A DNA stretch of 60,000 bases. Origin: Hydractinia symbiolongicarpus. Taxonomy: Eukaryota; Cnidaria; Hydrozoa; Anthoathecata; Hydractiniidae. A program made the translations under genes and the position numbers. Location of the stretch: positions 17,898,001 to 17,958,000 of the forward strand of contig NC_079888.1 in NCBI RefSeq assembly GCF_029227915.1, read 5' to 3'. The stretch's first letter is position 1; each line of letters starts with the position of its first letter. The notes beneath the pieces were generated by a model, which had not been told where the DNA came from, made no database searches, and was given only the letters and a program-made list of their open reading frames with translations. Below are positions 23,281 to 33,161 of the stretch, one piece after another.

Positions 23281-23540
23281 AAACAGCATTTAGTTGACAA
23301 AAAATCAAAATTTTGATGTGACCATCATTTTCAGCATACTTTTTTTATTAACTGTGCCAAATTTTGTTTAAAATAAAGTAGTTATAATTTTTGGACCAAT
23401 TTTGGCCTAAAATGACATTTAGGTGACAAAAATCAAAATTATTATGTCACCATTATGTTTAGCACACTTTTTTTGTTAACTGTGCCAAATTTTGTCGAAA
23501 ACAAATACCAATTTTGGCCTGAAACGTCATTTAGATGACT
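23281..23540 (+). repeat. Imperfect tandem repeat, about 112-128 bp unit
   Basis: Unit 1 (23281-23408) and unit 2 (23409-23520) share CATTTAG-TGACAAAAA, CTTTTTTT-TTAACTGTGCC and AAATTTTG blocks, and end TTTTGGCCT. A third partial unit starts at 23521 (CATTTAGATGAC). Unit 2 lacks about 16 bases. It is a short satellite or element-derived tandem array. Confidence 0.75.
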
Positions 23541-25013
23541 TCCCAGTAGTTAGGGAGCTTGGGTAAGAAGTTTGAATCTGTGACGGAGGAACGTGAAATC
23601 CCAGGGTCGATTTTTTCTCAAAAAATGCTCCGAAAGAAAAAAACGACGGTTTTAAAGAATTTCCTACGCCTGCGGGCGCGGAAATTCAATTACAACAGCA
23701 ATAATGTTGACTCTACGACATGACAATTACAACGTAGGACAAAAAAATCATAATTCACGTCAAACTAAATTAACGTAAGGGTAACTGGGTATATTTTTTT
23801 ACACGCTACCATATTGATACGCATTATCACACACGATATCGCACATTCTACTACACACGTTTTCGTGAACTGTGGCCTTAATTGTGCAACACCTTATCTT
23901 CTACTTTGGGATAAATATATTTTTGACGGGAACTTGTTCCACTTACAAGGGCTTCTTAATAAAACACGAAAACTGTTAGTTTGACTTTAAGAATTGTCTT
24001 GTACAAGTTTCATTAATCACTTTTACTTTTGATGTCGTGTAAGATATGCACGAAATGCGCGTTTAGCTCGCGAATTTTTAAAAATGGTAGCTGGCCTTGT
24101 ATCCATTTAAAAAGCATCCGTGCAGACAGTTTCTTGGATTTTGGTAGTTGATTTGTCCGATCTACCTTGAAATTCGATTTACGAATACTGTACAATCTTG
24201 GAAATGAATGAGTGGCTAAGTTGAACAGTCAGTGTTGGAGTCAAAACAGTGCCTGGTTTTCACTAATTTGACCTTGAAGTGCAGTCATGGATGTGCGTTT
24301 CAATTTCCATTGCGTAAAATCAAAAATTTATTTACTTACCTACTTTTTTACGGGGTGTTTTAGACCAATCTAATTCAAGAAAGAAAAGAGACTCGGCGGG
24401 TTAAGAGCTTAGTCTAGCTTGGTATAGGCAAACCACGCTGCATATTCGGATGGTGAGCTGAGTGCAGGTGTACAGTTTCATCTAACCACTTGGGTGCTTA
24501 AAATACATTATGCATGAAACATTCACAAGCAATGTAAACTCTGAAAGCTATGGAAAGTATATGTTTATTATTACTTATCTATGTTTATTAATTCTTGATC
24601 AAATTATCAGACTGTAATGTTGTTAAATGAAGAATACATGAAGTTATAAACGATTGAACGGAGTGAGTTTGTATATAAAAAGAAAATAACAGTAATATTT
24701 TGGATATTGGACTTTTTAATAACTTTTTATGTGTGTATAGTTACACTTTCAAATTTTGTGACTTCTTTTATTTAGGTTTTTTTTTACAAAAACAATTTTT
24801 TCGAAATTACTTGTTGAGTAAAAATCTGAAAGAAAAATTTTTACTAAAAAATGTTTTTATATGTTTTTAAAAGCTTTATGTGACTTCTCATTTTATACTT
24901 TATATTATTTTGTGGTTCTATTATTATTGTTACTAAATCTATCTCAACATGTACAACATTTATAATCGTTAACAAAATTCGAAATTAGTGCTTTTTTTCT
25001 ATATGTCACCGAA
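23541..25013. other. Non-coding interval
   Basis: A GC-richer stretch at 23660-23690 resembles a transposon end but has no matching partner. No exon is supported, including in the short open stretch at 24013-24195. Confidence 0.4.
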
Positions 25014-25052
25014 TTTGATGACGTCATCACTAAAAATGCTGACGTCATCAAA
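25014..25052. promoter_or_regulatory. Paired CRE sites in a perfect inverted repeat
   Basis: The arms TTTGATGACGTCA (25014-25026) and TGACGTCATCAAA (25040-25052) are perfectly complementary, with a 13-base spacer. Each contains the palindromic octamer TGACGTCA, the binding site of CREB/ATF bZIP factors. It lies between receptor 2 and the oppositely oriented receptor 3, far from either start, so an enhancer role is only a guess. Confidence 0.5.
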
Positions 25053-26074
25053 CTTCTTTGTCACAAAATTGTTTATTAATTCCTGCACAACACTTGTGGT
25101 AAGTTCCAAGCCCAACGGACAACAATTGTAGAAATTACACAGGGAGGGGAGACACGAATCGGCCCCCCACCCCCATCAGCATTGAGGAGCCCCTAAAGGG
25201 CCCAGCAGGAATAGGGTTGAAGGGGCTACGAAACGATTCAATAAGTTCGATCCCCGCAATTTCCGAAGAATGACGTGTAATAAATGGATCACTGGCAAGG
25301 TCAAAGTGCAAGAGATTATACACACTTTAAAACCACATACACGTCTACACAACCTTTTTATGAATAACTAATCTTTGTAATGAATATGCTACTTTTTTTT
25401 TCCAGAAAAAGAAAAACTTTTCCTTCACTATTTTTTTGGCGGTAAAATAAGCTACGGTCTGCACAATATGTTAAATATAAGTAAATCGAAAGTTTGTTTT
25501 AACGAAGAACACGAGAAACTCTATTTGTTAAAAATACTATGTTACTAGCTTCAAGAAGGTAATTTATACCTCCAAAAAGATTTTAAAGTCGTTGTTGTTG
25601 CTTAGACCTGTTTTGTGTACAATAAACTTAATATTTCTATGCAAAATTTTGAAGATAAGATAAGAAAAGACATATTTCGCCGTTAAAAAAGAATACAAGT
25701 AAAATGCTAATAAAATTACAAATAGATGGCTGGAGCAAGTAAAAGACGCAAATTGTCTTATCATCAAGCCACGTTCATAGTTGCGCTATTATCAGTTCAA
25801 ATCATTTTGTTTAAAATGTAAAATCACACTAAGACATAATGTTTAAAAAATCGAGTAACGTCATTCCCATTTTCAAGAAGAAGGTTCTTTACAACCCTTT
25901 TGAATCGTCCTGTAGTAATATTCATTTAAAATTTATTGTCTAACAGTCTGAATATCCATTAAGCAACAGTAAGGAACTTTTTTGCCATTTTCAGTTATGT
26001 TAGATTTGAATTCCTAGTAATATATTTAAGATGATATAAGCTGTTGTTTTGTCCTTGGTGATTATAAACTTTTC
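25053..26074. other. Non-coding interval with a GC-rich patch
   Basis: At 25139-25235 the sequence is unusually GC-rich, with C and G runs, and ends in AAGGGGCTACGAAACG, the core of the dispersed repeat at 2856 and 26075. No gene is supported. Confidence 0.45.
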
Positions 26075-26145
26075 CACCGCCATAAGCTCGACTTTCGTGT
26101 AAATCACTAAAGTTAGAAACCAACAACCGTTTCGTAGCCCCTTTT
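26075..26145 (-). repeat. Dispersed 70-bp repeat, copy 2
   Basis: Inverted relative to 2856-2926, with roughly 85% matching by eye over 70 bases. Confidence 0.6.
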
Positions 26146-26989
26146 ATATACAGGTAGTCAGAAACAAAACTGCGGTATATATTTTGAGCGTGTCAGTCGT
26201 AAAAATCACACCTAGCGAGGAGTACGAAAGCTGATAGCTTTGCAGCGTAGCGTAGTTGCGCTGCAGTAACACCTTAGCAAGCCAGGTGACATTTACTTCC
26301 TGCGTTGCAGAGTTATAGTCCATTTAATGTTGAAGATAATTTAAATTTAACATGCTGATGTCAACATTTCTTTGTTGAGTTCTATATATGTGTTTTAACG
26401 AAAAGTATTATATCTGCTTTACGGCTTGAGGTTATGGAAATTTTATATGTTGAAATTGCTTGCTCAAATGATAAGGTAACTCAACAAAATTCTCATCTTT
26501 TTCGCTTTCTTCATATATTCTGACCAGAAACAACTAAAAAAGTAACCTAAATCCTATGATCATAACAAAACTGGCGAGGCCCATTTTTCTGGTTCAAAGT
26601 AATACTATACCTTAGTAAGCAACGCGCAATGGCGGTTTTAACAACATTTTTTCAATGAAAGCCGTTCTTATGAAAAACAAAACAAAAGTGAAAACGCTAC
26701 AAAAAAATGTAGCTATTTTTAAACTAGAAAGTATGTGAAGCTGATAAAGAAATTGGCAAAGTGAAACTGACAGCAGGTAGTTAAGCATAAAAGTGTGGAA
26801 AAAAACTTTTATTTTCGTTTTTTCTGCGTGTTTTTGTCATATATATTGTATTTGACATTGTACCCACAACCTCAAAATGGTTCTTTTCAAGTCGAAGGAA
26901 GAACAGAACTTTGTTTCTAAGGGTGGACTCTGATCTGAACATGCGCAGTGAAATAATAATAACGTCCTGACCTTGTTTTGTATGGCTCA

Positions 26990-27316
26990 TTAGGGAGTTT
27001 TTAAAGTTCCAACGGTGACGGCGACGGCAACGTAGTACCAGCGGTTGTTGTCTCTGTTCCAGTTGGGTGAATGCTGATTTTCCGTACCAACATCAAGACG
27101 CGCTCATTTAGTGGCGGTGAAAACGAAAGCAGAGGATGCTTAACTTTCGAGAAAATAGATTTGCTATTTTGGAGGCTTATAGTTCTACTAAACGATGAAG
27201 ATTTTTTACTTCTATGTAATTTAAACAGATCGAAAAAATTAGATTTACCTTACTGGGATTTTTCAAGTTTTGACCTTGATTTACTTTCAAACGACGAATG
27301 CAAAACTAAATTTTGA
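26990..27316 (+). mobile_element. DNA transposon 5' remnant with transposase N-terminus
   Basis: The stretch from 27071 encodes LLNDEDFLLLCNLNRS and LPYWDFSSFDLD, then NDEC. This resembles the N-terminus of PIF/Harbinger-like transposases in cnidarians (LPYW and DDEC preceding the domain). Upstream, 26993-27035 (TTAGGGAGTTTTTAAAG, then GACGGCGACGGCAACG) looks like an element end of a type common in cnidarian DNA transposons. The frame ends in TGA at 27316 and no catalytic part follows. The assignment is from motif memory only. Confidence 0.4.
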
Positions 27317-27448
27317 TCTTCTAATTCATGTACTTAATATACATTAGTCGAGCCGTAAAAAATTTCAGAAAAATGACTCGTTAAATAAAATTTCGCGGGT
27401 AAATAAAATTTCCCCAGCCTGGATTGTGTAACGCAGTATTTCACTAAA

Positions 27449-27479
27449 AGACAGACGTATACGGGTATTATAATATAGA
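27449..27479 (-). mobile_element. Helitron 5' end, second copy
   Basis: On the minus strand, after a flanking A, it reads TCTATATTATAATACCCG and then GTATACGTCTGTC, matching the 5' end of the 137-base element at 4524. A hairpin plus CTRR end was not convincingly found to its left, so the length is unknown. Confidence 0.55.
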
Positions 27480-28106
27480 TTTAAATGGAGCAAGCATAAC
27501 ATAAAATGTTTATTTGAATTTCTACACATCACTTCTTGTGTTTCACCCTTTTTGGGGGATTGACTAACTCAGTACCTCTAGGTGTTTATTTAAAAGAACT
27601 TAAAAATACAGTGGTTAATATTAGTATTTTACTTATAAACAACGAAATATACTGTTTTATCAATATAAATACATACAATTTAAAGAAATATGATAGCAAA
27701 GAAGAATACCTGTTGAAATTTGGTGAAAAGAAGATTTAGCGGATGACGAAGACATTTTGCAAAAATCAATAACTTAAAGAAACTTAACAAAAAAATCATT
27801 TAAAAAATTGCAAGGGTTTCTTTTAAATCACGCAACAATGTCAGTTTTTCACAAAAATAACTGTAAACTAAAAAGAAAGTCTTTGCAAAAGCGTGTTAAT
27901 CAATGGGCTTATTGAAATCATCATAAAACAGCACGTGTTAGATTTATTGTTTTTAATAATTCAGTGATGGCGAAAAATGAATTAATTTTGGCGGTAATTT
28001 GATTCACAGGCGGTAAAGAAAATAATTTTTGCTGAAAATTAATTTCACGGACATGGAAAAAATAGTTTTGGCCAAATTTTCTATTGTGATCACACACGTA
28101 CATCCA
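27480..28106. other. Non-coding 3' region of the third receptor
   Basis: A minus-strand AATAAA lies at 27948-27943, about 160 bases past the stop of receptor 3. No other gene is supported. Confidence 0.45.
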
Positions 28107-29249
28107 CTATGCTTTCGAAGACTCAGGAATACTATCCAATTTGCTTTCATCGGGCAAAACAGATAAATTTTTATAACCAAGTAATTTCTTCATTTCTCTT
28201 CGTATTGTTCTCAAACGTAAAACAAAATTCAGTGGTCTCCATAAGGCGCTTGATAGTATTGACAGGAATGTCAAATCTCGTAACGCATGAATAAACATGC
28301 AGTTACAATTCTGACATAAATTCATATATGTTGTCATGATAACAGATGGTAAATACGTCACTAAGAACACAACCAATAACGTAATGAATGATTTGTTTAC
28401 TCGCTCTTCAGATAAGGACATTTTTTTGCTTCTTACAACATTATTTATTGACTTGCTCATTTTTGGTTTCCTTACGATTTTATTATCTTCTTTAATTTTG
28501 TCATTAGCATTTTCATCACCGTCATTTTCTGCATTGTTATTTGGATAATTCACACTTTTAATGTGACGATTGATAATTTTTACATTGGTCATATTTTTAT
28601 TAGATGCCTCCTTTCTGCTTATTCTGAAGTTGTTGCCATCTTGTGAAGACGGTTGCACAGTAGAAGTAAAGGATGCGAAGTACTTTTTGTATACAATTGC
28701 TGCAAGTACTAAGCTTAAAGCTGTTACTACAACCGTAAAATATGAAAATATGGCTAGATATTTTATATATCCCATTTTAAAATAAGGAATCGCTAATAAA
28801 TTTGATAAAAGCCATGTCAAAGATATCATTAAATAGCATTTCCAATTCTTTAATCCATTTCTGTACTTCAGTGGTTTCAGCAATGCAACAATTCGATCGA
28901 TACACAACAGAGACATTGTTAAAATGGAAACTCCGTTTATAGAAAACAAAGTGTAATGCACGAGAATAATTTCTCCTTTCGTTATATGCAGCTCTAATCC
29001 TTCTTTTGTATGGAATGAGATGGAGACTGGATCAGCGATTACGCCTGTTAAGAAATCTGCGACTGTTATATTTAACAACAACTTGTAAAACACGGATTTC
29101 TGCCAAAGAGACTTATTTCGAATAAATACCATCAGAATGAATGCATTGAGGGTTGCTGTGGTAACAAGTAGCACTGCAGATATTGTTGTTGTAAAGAAGG
29201 ATAAAGCTTCTTTGCCATGTGTGGTATTACAAGCAGCTGCTGAGCTCAT
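28107..29249 (-). CDS. Class A GPCR 3, melanocortin-receptor-like architecture, 380 residues
   Basis: The ATG at 29249 is chosen for agreement with the paralogues (MSSAAAC). An upstream in-frame ATG at 29312 would add 21 residues with no counterpart in the others. N35, D65 and DRI (118-120) are conserved. ICL3 is the longest of the four (about 100 residues, Asn/Lys-rich). ECL3 has C312-x2-C315-x-C317 and TM7 has RPLNF. The gene is a mosaic. Its 5' part matches receptor 1 (shared LVTTATLNAF, SLWQKS and VIADPVS, with long identical DNA runs). Its last 230 coding bases are nearly identical to receptors 2 and 4. It is presumably a membrane receptor; the ligand is unknown. Confidence 0.93.
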   Translation of the reverse strand: MSSAAACNTTHGKEALSFFTTTISAVLLVTTATLNAFILMVFIRNKSLWQKSVFYKLLLNITVADFLTGVIADPVSISFHTKEGLELHITKGEIILVHYTLFSINGVSILTMSLLCIDRIVALLKPLKYRNGLKNWKCYLMISLTWLLSNLLAIPYFKMGYIKYLAIFSYFTVVVTALSLVLAAIVYKKYFASFTSTVQPSSQDGNNFRISRKEASNKNMTNVKIINRHIKSVNYPNNNAENDGDENANDKIKEDNKIVRKPKMSKSINNVVRSKKMSLSEERVNKSFITLLVVFLVTYLPSVIMTTYMNLCQNCNCMFIHALRDLTFLSILSSALWRPLNFVLRLRTIRREMKKLLGYKNLSVLPDESKLDSIPESSKA

Positions 29250-31228
29250 ATTTTGAAAGCAAGAAACTAAATAGAATACAATAGATACGTCAACTGTAGT
29301 AGCTGCAGGCATACCAAGGGGATAACGATGATAGAACAGGCAAACTACTGATTAAAGCAACTGTACGATATCTTGCAAATTGTGAAAATTAATAATATTT
29401 GACTGTTAATACATGATTAACGAATTTTGCGAGTGTTTGGCAATTTTCGCGAAAAAAAAAAGATTCCGCTAAAATTATGGGAAAACTTGGTATTCGCATA
29501 AATTTCGTAAAAAGTAGTTCTCACGACAATTAGTTCTTTTAACATATTTTAACCCATTTATCTATTTCATAAAATAACTATTATACAAATTCGTTAAGAG
29601 CCGCCAGATAACAATGATATAACAGACTAGCTCTTCAATGTAACGTTATCAATTAATTGTAACTTCTAAGATATGATTATAACACTAACTTTGTGATAGT
29701 TAGAGATTTGACTGACCATGCTTAAGTATCGACGTTAAAAGAAATAACTTTGAATACAATAAATTCAATTACAATTTAAAAAAATCGACTTCTTAAAAAA
29801 TACAGTATTAAAATATACCATCTGTTATTTGATATGTTTAAATATAAAACTTAAAATGTATAATATTTGAGTTTCTATCAGCCTAGAAAGTATTTCGATG
29901 AACGCAATTTAACAAATGCAAGTTCGTCTAACCATATGGGCACGTTGACACTTTTGTGTTTAAGCTGGTTGCGTTATTAAACATGGCAGGCGTAAAAATA
30001 AATCATTGAAAAGTCTTTCAATGGGATGCATCTATTTTGCATGATATTTTGTTTCCTTAAAGAGCGTGAAAAGTATTGCTTGAATAAGATGGATTGCCTT
30101 TTTGTCCAATGAACCTGGAATTAGTTTATACCTTTACATAATAATGCATAATCATTCAAAAAGCTAATATTTTTCTCAGTCAACATACAACTAGCTTTCT
30201 GGCTCTTAAGCAGAGGTTTGTGGCTTAGATTTGTGGCTTTGCCTACCCCAATTGCGTATCCCCCCACCCATTCTTAGTACAACTAATTCCCATGAGTTAG
30301 TCGGTCCAACTGTGAGGCAATCATTTTTGTCGGAATATTGTTAGACCAATCTAATGCTACGGCAAGTCACACCACTTTCTGTATACTTAGTGTCAACGTT
30401 AATACTTAAGTAAGGCTGATTACTGTTGAAGTGTTAAGACAAAATATCCTTTCCCTTTTAGTGATTTGTAATTTTTAGGAATTTCTCAATGGTGGACGAA
30501 TCGGGTTTAAATCACCATTTTCACGAAAAAAATAGTAACTAGTATTACGCGCAAAAATAAAACTTTACAATTGGCGGGAAGTAAAAGCTAGGATAGGATA
30601 AACCTAACCATTGGTTGTTCCAATAATATTTTACAAAAGCCATATACGCTTCTTATAGGTATGGTAAAAAAAATGGGAAAATCTAACCAGGAAAGAATAT
30701 TGTAAATAAAGTAATTCTTTTCCATTACCTTGACCCATAATATTACTAAAATAATAATTAACCAAAAGTAATGCCGCATAGGTATTGTCTGAGAGTTTGA
30801 GTACCTGATCGAATATTGACCAAATAATTTGTGATAAATATTGACATTATCATCAGCAGAATCCCCATGAAGCTTATGAGTACTTGCTGCATTTTAAAGT
30901 TTTTCTGAAGAAAGTTTTACATCATTACAGCTTAATAAGTTTTTTCTAAAACACACGCAAGTATCACCTACGTTTAAGCATTGTTCAAATCAATTTTGAT
31001 GGAAGTTTCAATGGTAAACCGATTAAAAGAAAAATTGATATTTAGAAAAAGAAGCACTCTAAAGTTCCAAATTGTAGAGTACCTGTGCAAGTGATTGATG
31101 GTCTAAATATATTCAACACAAAGTTTTATGTAAAGTGCGTAAGAAAAAACCCGTTTTTCTACACATAATTCTTTTAAACACGCACACTTTGTAAGAAAAG
31201 AAATGTGTTTCCACGTAGTAAAGTCACT
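29250..31228. other. Non-coding interval
   Basis: 5' flank of receptor 3 and intergenic DNA. No exon is supported. Confidence 0.5.
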
Positions 31229-31486
31229 AGCGGAGATGGTGTAGTGGTAGCGCATTTGGCTTGTAATCATAAGGCTTAAGGTTTAGGGCACCTTAAATGT
31301 AGTTTTGTCATCCCATTTGGTGCCATCTACTGACCGCTAATTGGCTTTGTGGCAGGCAAGTAAGTTAGAGCAATGCTATGCCTATCTTTTGCAGTATTTT
31401 AACATAGTTACAGTCGGAGGAGGGGGGGGAGCCAGTCGTTACGATGGAATCCCCAAGGACGTTAAAACTTCCGTTACTTACTTACT
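31229..31486 (+). mobile_element. tRNA-derived SINE of a second family
   Basis: The head GGAGATGGTGTAGTGGTAGC is a good tRNA 5' half with an A box. The anticodon arm TTGGCTTGTAATCA suggests a Thr(UGU)-type origin, and the B box (GGTTTAGGGC) is decayed. The body contains a G8 run near 31423 and the 3' end has short TTAC repeats (31474-31486). It differs from the SINEs at 1757 and 15675. Confidence 0.65.
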
Positions 31487-32018
31487 ATGTGTTATAATGA
31501 TTTCGTTAAGATGATCGTTAATTGATTTACTTACTTAAAATTTCAAAAAAAAAACAAATTTCGCTTATGAAAATGAATTACCTATTGTTACCTGTCAATT
31601 ATTTTACTTATTCATTTAAAGTGTAGTCATTAAAAGAAAAGTTAATTCATTTGCCAAAGCAAAAGTTGTTTTCAGTTTTCATACAAAAAAATAAAGTTAT
31701 TAAAGAACAATGACTTGACCAAAACTATCAAATTGTTTTCATTAACTTCCAAACATCTACAGCAACCACACGTCGTTACCTACAAAGAAGTGTACCCTCT
31801 CCTGTATCTTTTAGAAATTCTTCGTGACCTCTCAGAAAGCCGAAAAGACCTTTCTCAAAGTACATATAGGACCACATAATCACAAAAAACAAACATATTT
31901 AATCGCATTTTCTCTTAAATATCGAAAAAATAGTTCTAATTATTTTACATTTTGTATAAAAAATTGTCTTGACTTTTCTTTAACTTCATTCTCTATGTCC
32001 CATTTAGAAATTATAGGA
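31487..32018. other. Non-coding 3' region of the fourth receptor
   Basis: AT-rich, with no gene seen. It includes the presumed 3' UTR of receptor 4. Confidence 0.45.
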
Positions 32019-33161
32019 TTATTTCAGATTCGGCATTGTGTGATTCTGTGTGGCAATACAGCTTTTCGTCCTGCTCTTTGACCCCTCATCTAACTCATTT
32101 TTACTGGAATCAGAGAACACCGATAAACTTGTGACACCAAGTAATTTCTTCATTTCTCTTCGTATTGTTCTCAAGCGTAAAACAAAATTAAGTGGTCTCC
32201 ATAAGGCACTTGATAATATTGACAGGAATGTCAAATCTCGTAACGCATGAATAAACATGCAGTTACAATTCTGACATAAATTCATATATGTTGTCATGAT
32301 AACAGATGGTAAATACGTCACTAAGAACACAACCAATAACGTGATAAATGATTTGTTTACTCGGCGTTCCGACGACGACATTTTTTTCTTTGTACGCTGT
32401 GAATTTTTAGGCTCATCTGGATCTGCTAACTTTCCTCCGCTGTCCTTTGTAACAGTCAATGCATTTTCTGTTTCATTCGCTGGTACGGTCAAGTTCCTAT
32501 CGCTACCTTTTCTATCCACGTTTTCATATTGATAAACCTGCAAATCTCTTTTCGTTTTAGATATTGTAACAGACGTATTAAAGGGGACAAAATATATTTT
32601 GTATAGAATAGCTGCAAGTATTAAACTTAAAGCTGTAACAGCCACTGTGAAATAGGAAAATACTGTCAAATATTTGATATATCCAATTTCAAAATATGGT
32701 ATGAGTAACAAATTTGCCAAAATCCATGTTGAAGATATCATCAAATAGCATTTCCAATTCTTTAATCCATTTCTGTACTTCAATGGTTTCAGCAATGCAA
32801 CAATTCGATCGATACACAACAGAGACATTGTTAAAATGGACACTCCGTTAAAAGAAAACAAAGTGTAATGTACGAGAATAACTTCTGCTTTCGAAATATG
32901 TTTCTCCAAGCCTTCCTTTGTATGGAATGAAATGGAAACTGGATCAGAAAATATACCTGTTAGAAAATCTGCTACTGCAATGTTAAATAGCATCTTGTAA
33001 AAGATAGATTTTTTCAGAAGTCTCTTGTTTCGAATAAACACCAACAAAATAAGTGCATTAAGTATTGTGGTGGTAACGAGAAGAACAGAAGATACGGTGG
33101 TTGAAAAGAAGGATAAAGCTGATTCACCATGCGTGGTATTACAAGCAGTCGCCGAACTCAT
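32019..33161 (-). CDS. Class A GPCR 4, melanocortin-receptor-like architecture, 380 residues
   Basis: Intronless, starting MSSATACNTTHG at 33161. N35, D65, DRI (118-120) and W146 are present. TM1-TM2 (NKRLLKKS, NIAVADFL) pair it with receptor 2, while DPVSISFHTKEG is shared with receptor 3. ICL3 (about 205-268) has acidic and Lys/Ser-rich stretches. ECL3 has C296-x2-C299-x-C301, and TM7 has RPLNF. The C-tail is longest here and ends with a unique Ser/Lys-rich stretch and a cysteine. It lacks the TM3 and ECL2 cysteines, like its paralogues. Ligand and coupling cannot be read from the sequence. Confidence 0.93.
   Translation of the reverse strand: MSSATACNTTHGESALSFFSTTVSSVLLVTTTILNALILLVFIRNKRLLKKSIFYKMLFNIAVADFLTGIFSDPVSISFHTKEGLEKHISKAEVILVHYTLFSFNGVSILTMSLLCIDRIVALLKPLKYRNGLKNWKCYLMISSTWILANLLLIPYFEIGYIKYLTVFSYFTVAVTALSLILAAILYKIYFVPFNTSVTISKTKRDLQVYQYENVDRKGSDRNLTVPANETENALTVTKDSGGKLADPDEPKNSQRTKKKMSSSERRVNKSFITLLVVFLVTYLPSVIMTTYMNLCQNCNCMFIHALRDLTFLSILSSALWRPLNFVLRLRTIRREMKKLLGVTSLSVFSDSSKNELDEGSKSRTKSCIATQNHTMPNLK

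Noticed and set aside
29250-29312. Upstream in-frame ATG of receptor 3 adding 21 residues
   Set aside because: None of the three paralogues has such an extension and all start at MSSA.
31229-31300. Functional tRNA-Thr gene
   Set aside because: The B box is decayed and the acceptor stem does not pair; better explained as a SINE head.
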